Assembly: GCF_900129365.1 (NCBI RefSeq)
Contig: NZ_FQVM01000002.1
Span: 62,001-126,000, forward strand
Reading direction: 5' to 3'
From: Clostridium fallax
Lineage (GTDB): Bacteria > Bacillota > Clostridia > Clostridiales > Clostridiaceae
DNA length: 64,000 nt
Below, one piece after another: positions 54,038-63,165 of the stretch. Each line of letters begins with the position of its first letter. The stretch's first letter is position 1. A program made the position numbers and the translations under genes. The notes beneath the pieces were generated by a model. The model worked only from the letters and a program-made list of their open reading frames with translations, had not been told where the DNA came from and searched no databases.

Positions 54038-54378
54038 ATATATCACTCCTACTATATTAGTTAATATTAATATTTATTAGTGATACAAAATTTTTATGAT
54101 AATATTAATAAATTTAATATTTATTAATATTAACTTTAAAATATATTATTTTTATGATAAAATTTTTATTTTTATTAGTAATAAAAAATAAATTTTAAAT
54201 ATTTATTTTATGAAATGAAATTTTAATTTTGCTATATTAGTAAAGACAATATTTGTATCTAATAATATATTTTTAGTGTTTATGTCAACATAGAGAAATA
54301 TTCAAAAAAACGAAAAAAAAGAAGAATGAGTGATGTAAAACAAAATACTATGGAAAGAATCTATAATGTAAAATTGCT

Positions 54379-54424
54379 ATAAAAAATATTGTGAAGTATA
54401 ATAAGTCGGTACAATATATAGTGT
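54379..54424. promoter_or_regulatory. probable pair of NrdR boxes
   Basis: ACAATATATAGTGT at 54411-54424 fits the NrdR box (ACAcwATATATwgtgt). A weaker copy with TATTGTG at 54387-54393 lies about 30 bases upstream, three helix turns. NrdR represses ribonucleotide reductase genes. The rest of 54047-54378 is AT-rich and I see no gene in it. Confidence 0.65.
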
Positions 54425-54440
54425 TGTGGGGGTAGTGAGT

Positions 54441-56552
54441 ATGCTAAATGTTGTAAAACGTGACGGTAGAGAAGTAAATTTTAATGCTGAGAAAATTGCA
54501 AAAGCAATAAGAGGATCAGCTAGAGAAATAAGATATAATTTAAAAGAGAGTCAAGTATTAGACATTGTACAAAAAGTTATTAATTATATAGAAATGTCCG
54601 AAAAAGAAAAAGTTACTGTTGAAGAAATTCAAAATTTAGTACAAAAAGCTTTAAGAGATATGGGATTTTCAGAAATAGCTATTGCATATTCTGCATATAG
54701 AACTGAAAGAACAAAAGTAAGAGAAATTAAATCAGATCTTATGAAAGCTATAAGTAAAATCGGTGTTGAAACTGATAGAGATAATGCTAATGTAGGAAAT
54801 AATTTCTCATCAAAGCTTTTAAGAATAGCATCAGAATCAAATAAGTGGCATAATCTAGCTATAATGCCAAAGCATTTAGCTAAGGCTCATGAAAATGGAG
54901 ATGTTTACTATCATGATTTAGATAGCTATAATTTAACAACAAACTGTCTTCATATTCCAACAAGGGAAATGCTTGAAAATGGATTTAATACTGGATATGG
55001 AACAATAAATAAACCAAGAAGAATAGAAACAGCAGCAGAACTTTCATGTATACTTCTTCAATCAACACAAAATGATATGTTTGGAGGTCAGTCACATCCT
55101 GACTTTGATAATGATATGGCTATTTTTGTTGAGCCAACAAGAAAAGAAGTCAGAGAAGAGTTAGTGGAATTAGGTATAGAGGAAGAAAAGCTCGAAGAAT
55201 TAGTTGAAAAAAAGCTTAGAAAAAGAGTTGCTCAAGCTATGCAAGGAGTAGTTTATAATCTTAATACAATGCATTCAAGAGCAGGTTCTCAAGTGCCTTT
55301 TAGTTCAATTAATATAGGAATTCCACATTCTGAAGATGCTGCTTTAGTATGTGAAGTATTTTTAATAGAGTATGAAAAGGGATTAGGAAAGGGAGAGCAA
55401 CCGATTTTCCCAAATATAATCTTTAGAGTAAAAGAAGGAGTTAATAGAGAAGAGGGAGATCCTTATTTTTATTTATTTAAATTAGCTTGTAGAGTTGCAG
55501 CTAAAAGAATGAATCCAACTTTTATGAATATAGATGCGGACTTTAATAAGGAATACTATGATAAGGGATATATGCCAGCTACTATGGGATGTAGAACTTA
55601 TATAATGAAAAATGTAAATGGAGATCATGGATGTAAAGGAAGAGGAAACATAGCTCCAACTACAATAAATTTACCAAGGATAGGAATATTAGCAAAAGGT
55701 GATGAAAAGGTATTTTTTCAATTATTAAAAGAAAAACTAGATCTTGCAAAAGAATCATTAATGCATAGATATTCAATTCTTAAAAACTTAAAAGTAAAAG
55801 ATTTACCTTTTGTTGCAGGACAAGGACTTATGAAGGGCGCAGAGGGACTAGGTTCAGAAGATTCAATAGAGCCAATATTAAAACAAGGAAGTTGGGCTAT
55901 AGGATTTATAGGACTTGCAGAAACTTTAATAGCTCTAACAGGTAAGCATCATGGTGAAGATAATAAATCTAAGGATTTAGGAATTAAGATAATTTCTTTT
56001 ATAAGAGATTATACAGATAATCTAACAGAGGAAACTAAGCTTAATTGGAGTACTTATGCAACACCAGCAGAAGGATTATCAGGTAAATTTATAAAGCAAG
56101 ATCAAAAAAGATTTGGTAAAATAGAAGGTGTTACAGATAAGGATTATTATACAAATTCATATCATATACCTGTTGGTTACCCTATATCAATAAGAAAGAA
56201 GATTGATATAGAAGCACCATATCATAAATTATGTAATGGTGGACATATAAGTTATATTGAAGTAGATGGCTCACCAGAAGATGAAGATATAATGAATATA
56301 ATCCATTATGCATATAAGCATACTAATATAAGTTATGTAGGTATTAATTTTCATATAAGGTATTGCAAAAATTGTGGTACTTATTTAAATAATGGAGAAA
56401 GTAAATGCACAAACTGTGGAAGTTATGATATACAGGGTATTTCAAGAGTTACTGGATATTTAAGTTTAGATGAAAGATTTGGTCCAGGTAAATTCGAAGA
56501 AAGACAAGATAGAGTAACTCATACAGAAAATCATGTTAATACTTATAATTAA
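54441..56552 (+). CDS. nrdD: anaerobic ribonucleoside-triphosphate reductase
   Basis: A 703-residue class III reductase. N-terminal ATP cone (VVKRDGREVNFNAEKIAKAI, 3-22), the catalytic barrel, a zinc site with CKNCG and CTNCG (about 650-672) and the glycyl-radical region RVTGYLSLDERFG near 680. It converts NTPs to dNTPs without oxygen. ATG 54441 follows GGGGGT; the frame opens earlier without a better site. nrdG lies 138 bases downstream. Confidence 0.96.
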   Translation: MLNVVKRDGREVNFNAEKIAKAIRGSAREIRYNLKESQVLDIVQKVINYIEMSEKEKVTVEEIQNLVQKALRDMGFSEIAIAYSAYRTERTKVREIKSDLMKAISKIGVETDRDNANVGNNFSSKLLRIASESNKWHNLAIMPKHLAKAHENGDVYYHDLDSYNLTTNCLHIPTREMLENGFNTGYGTINKPRRIETAAELSCILLQSTQNDMFGGQSHPDFDNDMAIFVEPTRKEVREELVELGIEEEKLEELVEKKLRKRVAQAMQGVVYNLNTMHSRAGSQVPFSSINIGIPHSEDAALVCEVFLIEYEKGLGKGEQPIFPNIIFRVKEGVNREEGDPYFYLFKLACRVAAKRMNPTFMNIDADFNKEYYDKGYMPATMGCRTYIMKNVNGDHGCKGRGNIAPTTINLPRIGILAKGDEKVFFQLLKEKLDLAKESLMHRYSILKNLKVKDLPFVAGQGLMKGAEGLGSEDSIEPILKQGSWAIGFIGLAETLIALTGKHHGEDNKSKDLGIKIISFIRDYTDNLTEETKLNWSTYATPAEGLSGKFIKQDQKRFGKIEGVTDKDYYTNSYHIPVGYPISIRKKIDIEAPYHKLCNGGHISYIEVDGSPEDEDIMNIIHYAYKHTNISYVGINFHIRYCKNCGTYLNNGESKCTNCGSYDIQGISRVTGYLSLDERFGPGKFEERQDRVTHTENHVNTYN

Positions 56553-56690
56553 TATTTGATAAAATAACTAAAATTTTTAATAGAGATTAATGCTATATAG
56601 AAGCTTTAATCTCTTTTTTATATAATTTAAATTATTAATAAAGAAACAATTATATTTTAATAAAAATTAATAAATATGGGATGTGATATT

Positions 56691-57203
56691 TTGAATAATA
56701 AGGAGCTAAGATTAGCTGGTATAACTTATGAAAGTCTCGTAAATGGACCTGGAATAAGAAGAGTGTTTTTTGCTCAAGGTTGTAAACATAATTGCAAAGG
56801 ATGTCATAATCCTGAAACACATGACTCTAACGGTGGAAAAATATTTAATATAGATGATCTTGTTAGAGAGGTAAAGGATGACTTTATTATTAAAGGAGTC
56901 ACTTTTAGTGGAGGAGATCCTTTTGAGCAGGCAGAAGGATTTTACTATTTAGCAGAAGAGCTTAAAAAACTTAAAATAAATATATGGTGTTATACTGGAT
57001 ATACTTTTGAGTACATATTAAAAAATAAAATTAATAGGGCTTGCTGGAATAAGCTACTTAACAGTATAGATATATTAGTAGATGGAAAGTTTGAAGAAGA
57101 AAAGATGAATGAAACATTAAAATTTAGAGGTTCTAGTAATCAAAGAATTATAGATGTAAAGGAAAGTATTAAGTTAGGTAGAGTAATAACATTAGATTAT
57201 TAA
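56691..57203 (+). CDS. nrdG: anaerobic RNR-activating protein
   Basis: A 170-residue radical SAM activase. The cluster motif is C-x3-C-x2-C in CKHNCKGC (about residues 30-37), with TFSGGDPFEQ near 75. It generates the glycyl radical on NrdD. TTG 56691 is preceded by GGGATGTGAT, resembling other TTG starts here; the ATG 15 bases earlier has no site. Likely co-regulated with nrdD. Confidence 0.94.
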   Translation: MNNKELRLAGITYESLVNGPGIRRVFFAQGCKHNCKGCHNPETHDSNGGKIFNIDDLVREVKDDFIIKGVTFSGGDPFEQAEGFYYLAEELKKLKINIWCYTGYTFEYILKNKINRACWNKLLNSIDILVDGKFEEEKMNETLKFRGSSNQRIIDVKESIKLGRVITLDY

Positions 57204-57229
57204 AAAGTCGGTAATTTACCGACTTTTTT
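57202..57229 (+). terminator. terminator of nrdG
   Basis: AAAAAGTCGGTA pairs with TACCGACTTTTT with a 3-base loop; it overlaps the stop codon. Confidence 0.9.
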
Positions 57230-57279
57230 ACTTCAATAATAAGTTTTTTATTTATATAGAGTAATATTAAATATAAATT

Positions 57280-57343
57280 TTATCCACTTATTTTTTATTT
57301 ATAATTGAGAGATTTGTGGATTATTTATCTAACTTGTGGATAA
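57280..57343. promoter_or_regulatory. cluster of three DnaA-box-like 9-mers
   Basis: 57335-57343 is a perfect TTATCCACA on the minus strand; 57315-57323 (TAATCCACA, minus) and 57280-57288 (TTATCCACT, plus) each have one mismatch. The two minus boxes are 20 bases apart, on one face of the helix. It lies at the end of nrdG, away from any replication gene in the window. Confidence 0.55.
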
Positions 57344-57344
57344 T

Positions 57345-58238
57345 TTAGAGAAACTTATTAACTTCATTTACAAATAAAGTTGGTGATTCTATAAATGGAA
57401 AATGACCACAATTTTCAATAAATATTAGTTTGCTATTAACTATATCATTCTTAAAATTATATGCAAAATCTAAAGGTATAGTGGAATCTTTTATTCCCCA
57501 AATTATTAATGTAGGGATTTGTATATTTTTTATATTATCTTTTATTAAGTTTGTATCATTCATTTTAAAAATCTTTTCTATAGATTTAGTGCTTAAATTT
57601 AAATTATTATATAGATTTTCCTCAAATATATCATAATCTAATGTTTTTTTATGAAAGAATTGAAAAGAGTATTTCAATAATTGAACAGGATAATTTAGAT
57701 ATAGTGGTTTCATAATAAATCCTGGAATATTTGATTTACTAATACTTTCATAACCTGAACTATTTACAAGTATAAGTTTATTTATATTGTTTTGAAAATC
57801 TAAACATAAATTTAGTGCTACCTCTCCACCTTCAGAATGGCCCAAAACAGAATAATTGGTATACCCTAAATAATTCATAAGGGAGTTACAAATAAAAGCC
57901 ATATTCTTCTTTGAGTAATCTATATCAGAATCTTTATCAGAAAGTCCAAATCCTATAAGATCTATAGATACAACCTTATGATTAATACTTAATTCATTAG
58001 CAATGTTATCAAAGTCTTTAGAGGATTGAAAAAAATCATGTATTAATAATATGGGAGATCCATTTTCGCCAAACTCTTTATAATTTATATTTATATTATT
58101 TAATTTTATTTGCTTTGAGTTTGTTGAGTTAAGGGAATATGTATCTATAATAAAAAGATTACCTATAAAACTTATTATGGCAAAAAGTATTATAGTTATA
58201 GATAAAAAAGTAAATAAATTTTTTATAAGGGTTTTCAT
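57345..58238 (-). CDS. membrane-anchored alpha/beta hydrolase
   Basis: A 297-residue hydrolase. An N-terminal membrane helix (8-30) then an alpha/beta fold with oxyanion region HDFFQSS, the nucleophile Ser in GHSEGG (about 132-137), the acid in IWGIKDSTIPL near 245 and His in NCGHFPFIE near 272. The triad is complete. Substrate unknown. GGGAG is 9 bases before ATG. Confidence 0.85.
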   Translation of the reverse strand: MKTLIKNLFTFLSITIILFAIISFIGNLFIIDTYSLNSTNSKQIKLNNININYKEFGENGSPILLIHDFFQSSKDFDNIANELSINHKVVSIDLIGFGLSDKDSDIDYSKKNMAFICNSLMNYLGYTNYSVLGHSEGGEVALNLCLDFQNNINKLILVNSSGYESISKSNIPGFIMKPLYLNYPVQLLKYSFQFFHKKTLDYDIFEENLYNNLNLSTKSIEKIFKMNDTNLIKDNIKNIQIPTLIIWGIKDSTIPLDFAYNFKNDIVNSKLIFIENCGHFPFIESPTLFVNEVNKFL

Positions 58239-58382
58239 TTAAAAACTCCCTTCATATTTTTAGAATTTATATTTCTATAAATATTATACAAAATTCAATT
58301 AAAAATTGGAAATAATAAAATATTGTGCTATAGTATGGATAAATACTGAATATTATGAGAATTTATATTAAGAGGTGATTTT

Positions 58383-59858
58383 ATGAAAATAACATTTAAT
58401 AATTTTTCATGTTTACAAGGGGATGGAGTTATAGTTCCTATTTTAGAGGATAAATTAATTACACCTAATGATGAAATTAATAATATGTTAGCTCATCTTA
58501 AAGACTCAGAGAAATTTGAAGGTAAAAAAGGAGAGATTTTTACTTTTACAAGAACTTGTGGCGAAGGAAAAATTCAAGATATTATAGTTGTAGGCCTTGG
58601 AAGGGATAAAGAACTTAACAATGAAATAATAAGAAAATCTTTAGGTTCTGCTTGTAAAAAAGCTATAGCATTAAAATGTAAGAAGGTATTTATTAAGATT
58701 ATAAATTCTACAGTTATTAGTGAAAAAGATATTATAAAAAGCATGGTAGAAGGATTAGGTCTTGCAGAGTATAGCTTTAATAGATACAAAAAGGATAAAA
58801 AAGAAAATTCTTTAGATTTTACATTAGGAAATACAGAAAAAGAAAATCAAGAAGATAATAAGATAAATGAATATATAAAAGAAGCTAAACTTTTAGTTGA
58901 AGCTACTATTATAGCAAGAAATTTAACTAACGAACCAGCAAATATTTTATATCCAGAAACATTAGTTGAAAGAGTAGGAGAAATAGGAAGAGAAAGTGGT
59001 TTTGAAGTTGAAGTCTTTGATGAAAAGCAAATAAAATCATTAAAGATGGATGCTTTTCTTTCAGTTGCAAAGGGTTCTGATAACCCACCTAGATTAATAG
59101 TTATGAGATACAATGGAAATCCACAAGACAGTAATATATTAGGTCTTGTTGGTAAGGGATTAACTTATGATTCAGGTGGATATTCTATTAAACCAACAGA
59201 TGGTATGGTAACTATGAAAGGTGATATGGGTGGAGCTGCTTCTGTTATAGGTACAATGTCAGCTATTGCTAAAAGTAATTTAAGGATTAATGTAGTTGCT
59301 GTAGTTGCAGCTTGTGAAAATTTAATTTCTGGAAGAGCTTATAAACCAGGAGATATAATTGGATCTATGGCTGGAAAAACTATAGAAGTTTTAAATACTG
59401 ATGCAGAAGGAAGATTAACTTTAGTAGATGCTGTAAACTATATAATAGAAAAGGAAAATGCTGACGAAGTTATAGATATTGCAACATTAACTGGAGCTGC
59501 AGTAGTTGCTTTAGGAGATAAAGTAACTGCAGTGGTTTCAAATAATAATGAATTTTATAATGAATTAGAAGAGGCAGCTAAGGTTACAGGAGAAAAGTTC
59601 TGGAGATTACCTTATTTTGATGAATATAAAGAACAAATAAAATCAGAAATAGCAGATTTAAAAAATCTTGGTGGAAAGTATGGTGGAGCAATAACTGCTG
59701 GAGCATTTGTTGGTGAGTTTGTAAAAGATAAGCCATGGCTACATCTTGATATAGCTGGTACTGCATGGGCAGATTCAGCAAGTGAATATTCAATAAAAGG
59801 TGGAACTGGAGTCCCAGTTAGAACAATATATCAATTAATAAAAAATAGACAAAAATAG
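58383..59858 (+). CDS. pepA: leucyl aminopeptidase (M17)
   Basis: A 491-residue cytosolic aminopeptidase. Metal and active-site motifs: GKGLTYDSGGYSIKP (about 255-269), MKGDMGGAA near 277 and NTDAEGRLTLVDA (about 335-347). It releases N-terminal residues, preferring leucine. GAGGTGAT precedes ATG 58383. In the same direction as the nrd genes, with its own promoter region. Confidence 0.95.
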   Translation: MKITFNNFSCLQGDGVIVPILEDKLITPNDEINNMLAHLKDSEKFEGKKGEIFTFTRTCGEGKIQDIIVVGLGRDKELNNEIIRKSLGSACKKAIALKCKKVFIKIINSTVISEKDIIKSMVEGLGLAEYSFNRYKKDKKENSLDFTLGNTEKENQEDNKINEYIKEAKLLVEATIIARNLTNEPANILYPETLVERVGEIGRESGFEVEVFDEKQIKSLKMDAFLSVAKGSDNPPRLIVMRYNGNPQDSNILGLVGKGLTYDSGGYSIKPTDGMVTMKGDMGGAASVIGTMSAIAKSNLRINVVAVVAACENLISGRAYKPGDIIGSMAGKTIEVLNTDAEGRLTLVDAVNYIIEKENADEVIDIATLTGAAVVALGDKVTAVVSNNNEFYNELEEAAKVTGEKFWRLPYFDEYKEQIKSEIADLKNLGGKYGGAITAGAFVGEFVKDKPWLHLDIAGTAWADSASEYSIKGGTGVPVRTIYQLIKNRQK

Positions 59859-59888
59859 GATTATATTAATTAAGGATTTCTAAATATA

Positions 59889-59940
59889 TGAAAAGGAGTA
59901 TCTTTTGATGAAAAAATTCATTAAAAGATACTCTTTTGTA
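59889..59940. terminator. bidirectional terminator
   Basis: AAAAGGAGTATCTTTTGATGA pairs with TCATTAAAAGATACTCTTTT, between convergent pepA and asnS. Confidence 0.85.
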
Positions 59941-59949
59941 TATGAATAA

Positions 59950-61344
59950 TTAGAATTCACATTGTCCAGTTGTTCTTGGGAATGGAATTACATCTCTTAT
60001 ATTTGACATACCAGTTATATACATTATTAATCTTTCAAAACCTAGACCATATCCTGAGTGAACAGTTTCACCGTATTTTCTAAGTTCTAAATACCACCAA
60101 TAGTCTTCTTTATTTAAGTTAAGCTCTTCAAGTCTCTTTTCAAGAAGATCAAGTTTTTCTTCTCTTTGGCTACCACCTATTATTTCTCCAATTCCTGGAA
60201 CTAAGCAGTCCATAGCAGCAACTGTTTTTCCATCTTCATTTAACTTCATATAGAATGCCTTTATTTCTTTTGGATAATCAATAACAAAAACAGGCTTTTT
60301 AAATATTTCTTCTGTTAAATATCTTTCATGTTCTGTTTGAAGATCTATACCCCACTCAACTGGATATTCAAATTCTTTTTGAGAATTCTTAAGTAAGTTT
60401 ACAGCTTCAGTATAAGTAACTCTACCAAAGTCTGAGCTCACAACGTGATTTAATCTTTCCAATAATCCTTTATCAATAAATTGGTTAAAGAATGCAAGTT
60501 CCTCAGGACATTGTTCCATAACGTATTTTATAACGTATTTTAACATATCTTCAGCTAATTCCATATTGTCTTGAAGATCAGCAAAAGCCATTTCAGGTTC
60601 TATCATCCAGAATTCAGCAGCGTGTCTTGCTGTGTTTGAATTTTCAGCTCTAAATGTAGGACCAAAAGTGTATATATTTCTGAAAGCTAAAGCATAACAT
60701 TCACCATTTAATTGACCAGAAACTGTTAAGTTAGTTTCTTTACCAAAGAAATCCTTTGAATAGTCTACAGCACCATTTTCAGCTAAAGGAGGATTTTTTG
60801 GATCTAGAGTTGATACTCTAAACATTTCTCCTGCACCTTCACAGTCACTTCCTGTTATAAGTGGTGTATGAACATATACAAAGTTTCTTTCATTAAAGAA
60901 CTTGTGTATAGCATAAGCTGCAACTGAACGTACTCTAAATACTGCTGAGAAAGCATTACTTCTTGGTCTTAAATGAGCAATTGTTCTTAAGTATTCAAAT
61001 GTATGTCTTTTCTTTTGAAGTGGAAAATCAGAAGATGACATACCCTCTATTGATATTTCTTCTGCATGTATTTCAAATGGTTGCTTTGCATCAGGAGTAG
61101 CAACTAATTTACCTGTAACTGCTATAGATGAACTTATAGGTAATTTTGAAACCTCTTTAAAGTTATCAAGTTTTGAATCAAAAACTATTTGAACGTTTTT
61201 AAAGAAAGAACCATCATTTACTTCTATAAAACCAAAGGCGTTTGATGATCTTAAAGTTCTTATCCATCCTGAAATTTTTACTGTTTTATCAAGATAATCA
61301 TTAGTATTTCTATATAATGATTTTACTAATATTGATTTTTCCAT
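59950..61344 (-). CDS. asnS: asparaginyl-tRNA synthetase
   Basis: A 464-residue class IIb synthetase. An N-terminal OB anticodon-binding domain (about 1-100), class II motif 2 in FRAENSNTARHAAEFWMIEPE (about 226) and motif 3 in GYGLGFERLIMYITG near 440. It attaches asparagine to tRNA-Asn. GAGGAT precedes ATG. A T-box leader lies upstream. Confidence 0.97.
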   Translation of the reverse strand: MEKSILVKSLYRNTNDYLDKTVKISGWIRTLRSSNAFGFIEVNDGSFFKNVQIVFDSKLDNFKEVSKLPISSSIAVTGKLVATPDAKQPFEIHAEEISIEGMSSSDFPLQKKRHTFEYLRTIAHLRPRSNAFSAVFRVRSVAAYAIHKFFNERNFVYVHTPLITGSDCEGAGEMFRVSTLDPKNPPLAENGAVDYSKDFFGKETNLTVSGQLNGECYALAFRNIYTFGPTFRAENSNTARHAAEFWMIEPEMAFADLQDNMELAEDMLKYVIKYVMEQCPEELAFFNQFIDKGLLERLNHVVSSDFGRVTYTEAVNLLKNSQKEFEYPVEWGIDLQTEHERYLTEEIFKKPVFVIDYPKEIKAFYMKLNEDGKTVAAMDCLVPGIGEIIGGSQREEKLDLLEKRLEELNLNKEDYWWYLELRKYGETVHSGYGLGFERLIMYITGMSNIRDVIPFPRTTGQCEF

Positions 61345-61375
61345 TTATAAATCCTCACTTTCATAATAAATTGCA

Positions 61376-61645
61376 ATAAAAAAACCCTTCATCCCATAAT
61401 GGGACGAAAGGTATAATTTCGCGGTACCACCCAAATTGTCATTATAAATGACCAACTCGTAAGCACAAAATGCTGTTCATAAATTAACGGTATGAACCCG
61501 TCTAAGCCTACTTGTTATAAATTATAAGGTTCGGTTAGAAACTCAGAGATGTTTTTCAACATAGGCTTTGTGTAAACCTCTCACCATCGTTTACTCGCTG
61601 AAACTTAGTCCTAAATTTACTCTTCTCATCATAGTTTATACTTTT
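61376..61645 (-). promoter_or_regulatory. T-box leader (asparagine) of asnS
   Basis: On the minus strand the leader has AGCGAG and GGTG in Stem I, a likely AAC specifier at 61553-61551, the full core GGGTGGTACCGCG at 61431-61419 and a terminator at 61376-61410. Uncharged tRNA-Asn is expected to permit readthrough. Confidence 0.93.
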
Positions 61646-61665
61646 ATAAAGTTATGAATATATTA

Positions 61666-61694
61666 ATTTTACAACAAAATTTTAATATTTGCAA
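61666..61694 (-). promoter_or_regulatory. promoter of the asnS T-box
   Basis: On the minus strand TTGCAA (61694-61689) and TAAAAT (61671-61666) are 17 bases apart. Confidence 0.7.
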
Positions 61695-61752
61695 ACAATA
61701 TATAATAAATATATAAGTATATTATGTATGTTAGCAGGGGAATATACTATTT

Positions 61753-62163
61753 ATGAATGAAATATTAAAATCTAAACTTAATCAAGTAAATATAGTAAAA
61801 AAAACATTAATTTACTGTGAGGATAAAAATTTAAAAAGTATTACAGTTGAAAAATTAAAAGAACTACTTTTAGAAATAGAAAAGCTAATATTTTCAAGTG
61901 ATAAGAAAGATAAATGTAGAATTATTGAGATAAAAAGGGAATTTACTTTAAAAGAATTGGTTAAATACAATGGTCAAGGTGGAAAGAATGCTTATGTTGC
62001 AATAAAAGGAACAGTATATGATTTAACATCAGAGAAGTCTTGGATAAATGGAGTCCATCATGGTTTAATTGCAGGAAAAGATCTTACTGATGAATTTATG
62101 AAGTGTCATAAAAATGATATAAACTTAAAAGATTTAAATATTATAGGAACTATAAAGGAATAA
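61753..62163 (+). CDS. cytochrome b5-like heme/steroid-binding domain protein
   Basis: A 136-residue protein: a helical N-terminal half (about 1-60, coiled-coil-like), then a cytochrome b5-like domain (about 62-136) with AYVAIKGTVYDLTSEKSW and GVHHGLIAGKDLT. One candidate heme ligand is present in GVHHG; the second His is not obvious, so heme may not bind. AGGGGAA lies about 10 bases before the ATG. Soluble, and unexpected in an anaerobe. Confidence 0.85.
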   Translation: MNEILKSKLNQVNIVKKTLIYCEDKNLKSITVEKLKELLLEIEKLIFSSDKKDKCRIIEIKREFTLKELVKYNGQGGKNAYVAIKGTVYDLTSEKSWINGVHHGLIAGKDLTDEFMKCHKNDINLKDLNIIGTIKE

Positions 62164-62211
62164 AATTTTACAGAAAAAAATTTATAAATATATAAAAAGA
62201 TATGAGCTAGC

Positions 62212-62264
62212 TCCTTTTTCTAATATAAACTTTAAAAAATATTATATAGAAAAAGGAGTATCTC
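62212..62264. repeat. imperfect inverted repeat
   Basis: CTCCTTTTTCTAATAT pairs imperfectly with ATATAGAAAAAGGAG about 18 bases apart, between convergent genes. No clear T-run; may still terminate. Confidence 0.45.
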
Positions 62265-62302
62265 TAAAGTTACCATTTATTTTAAAATAAAAGAGAATAT
62301 TT

Positions 62303-63001
62303 TTATTCTAAACCAGTTCTATAAGAGTTAATAAGAGAACTAGGAAAATTTTTCATTTCCATATCTTTTATTGTCTTATGGAAATCATATGAAAGCTCTT
62401 TTATTTCTATTTTTGTATTTGTATCTTTATTTAAGTCTATAATTACATAAGTAGAATTTGGTCTTCCTATCTTAGGTTTTCCTACACTACCGTCATTTAT
62501 AAGAATCTTATTTCCGAAATTTTTAGTGTAAGGTATGTGAGTATGAGCACAAACTAAGATATCTCCTTTAAAATTATTCATGATTTCATCTAAGTCACTT
62601 TTATTTTCTAACATATATTCATTAATTGCTCTAGGGCTACCATGTACAAAAGTTATAGTTTTATCTTCAAATTTTAAAGTGATGTTTTCTGGTAAAGAAG
62701 CTAAATAATATCTGTTAGAAGCTCTAAGCTCTTCTACAGTCCAAGGAAGTGAAAATGAGTTTATTGTTGTATCTCTTATAAATGTAAATCCATTATCTAC
62801 AACTGATGCATCATAGTTTCCTTTAAGACAGATAATATTTCTTCTTCTTATCATAGCTATGACTTCATTAGGATGTGGACCATAACCTACTAAATCTCCT
62901 AAGCAAATTATTGTGTCTACTTGCTGATTATCAATATCCTCTAAAACCTTAGTTAAGGCATATATATTTCCATGTATGTCTGATATAACTGCTATTTTCA
63001 T
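62303..63001 (-). CDS. YfcE-type metallophosphoesterase
   Basis: A 232-residue calcineurin-like phosphoesterase. Ligands in order: DIHGN (8-12), GDLVGYG (about 36), GNYD (about 63), H in VHGSP (about 120) and AHTHIPY (about 155). Likely a two-metal phosphodiesterase; the substrate is unknown. GAGGAG precedes the ATG. Confidence 0.9.
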   Translation of the reverse strand: MKIAVISDIHGNIYALTKVLEDIDNQQVDTIICLGDLVGYGPHPNEVIAMIRRRNIICLKGNYDASVVDNGFTFIRDTTINSFSLPWTVEELRASNRYYLASLPENITLKFEDKTITFVHGSPRAINEYMLENKSDLDEIMNNFKGDILVCAHTHIPYTKNFGNKILINDGSVGKPKIGRPNSTYVIIDLNKDTNTKIEIKELSYDFHKTIKDMEMKNFPSSLINSYRTGLE

Positions 63002-63165
63002 CTAAAGTCTCCTCTCAACTTTCAAATTAATAATATTATATCATCAAAAGATGCTATAAAGCTTTTAAAAAAATTAATTTAAAAAATATTTAAACCTTTA
63101 TATTAATGTTATAAACAGATATAATTTTATTATAGATAGATTTTTTTGGGAGAGGAGAAAGATTT

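Noticed and set aside
59940..60080. VirR-box-like CCAGTT sequences in asnS
   Set aside because: They lack the second half of the motif and lie inside coding sequence.
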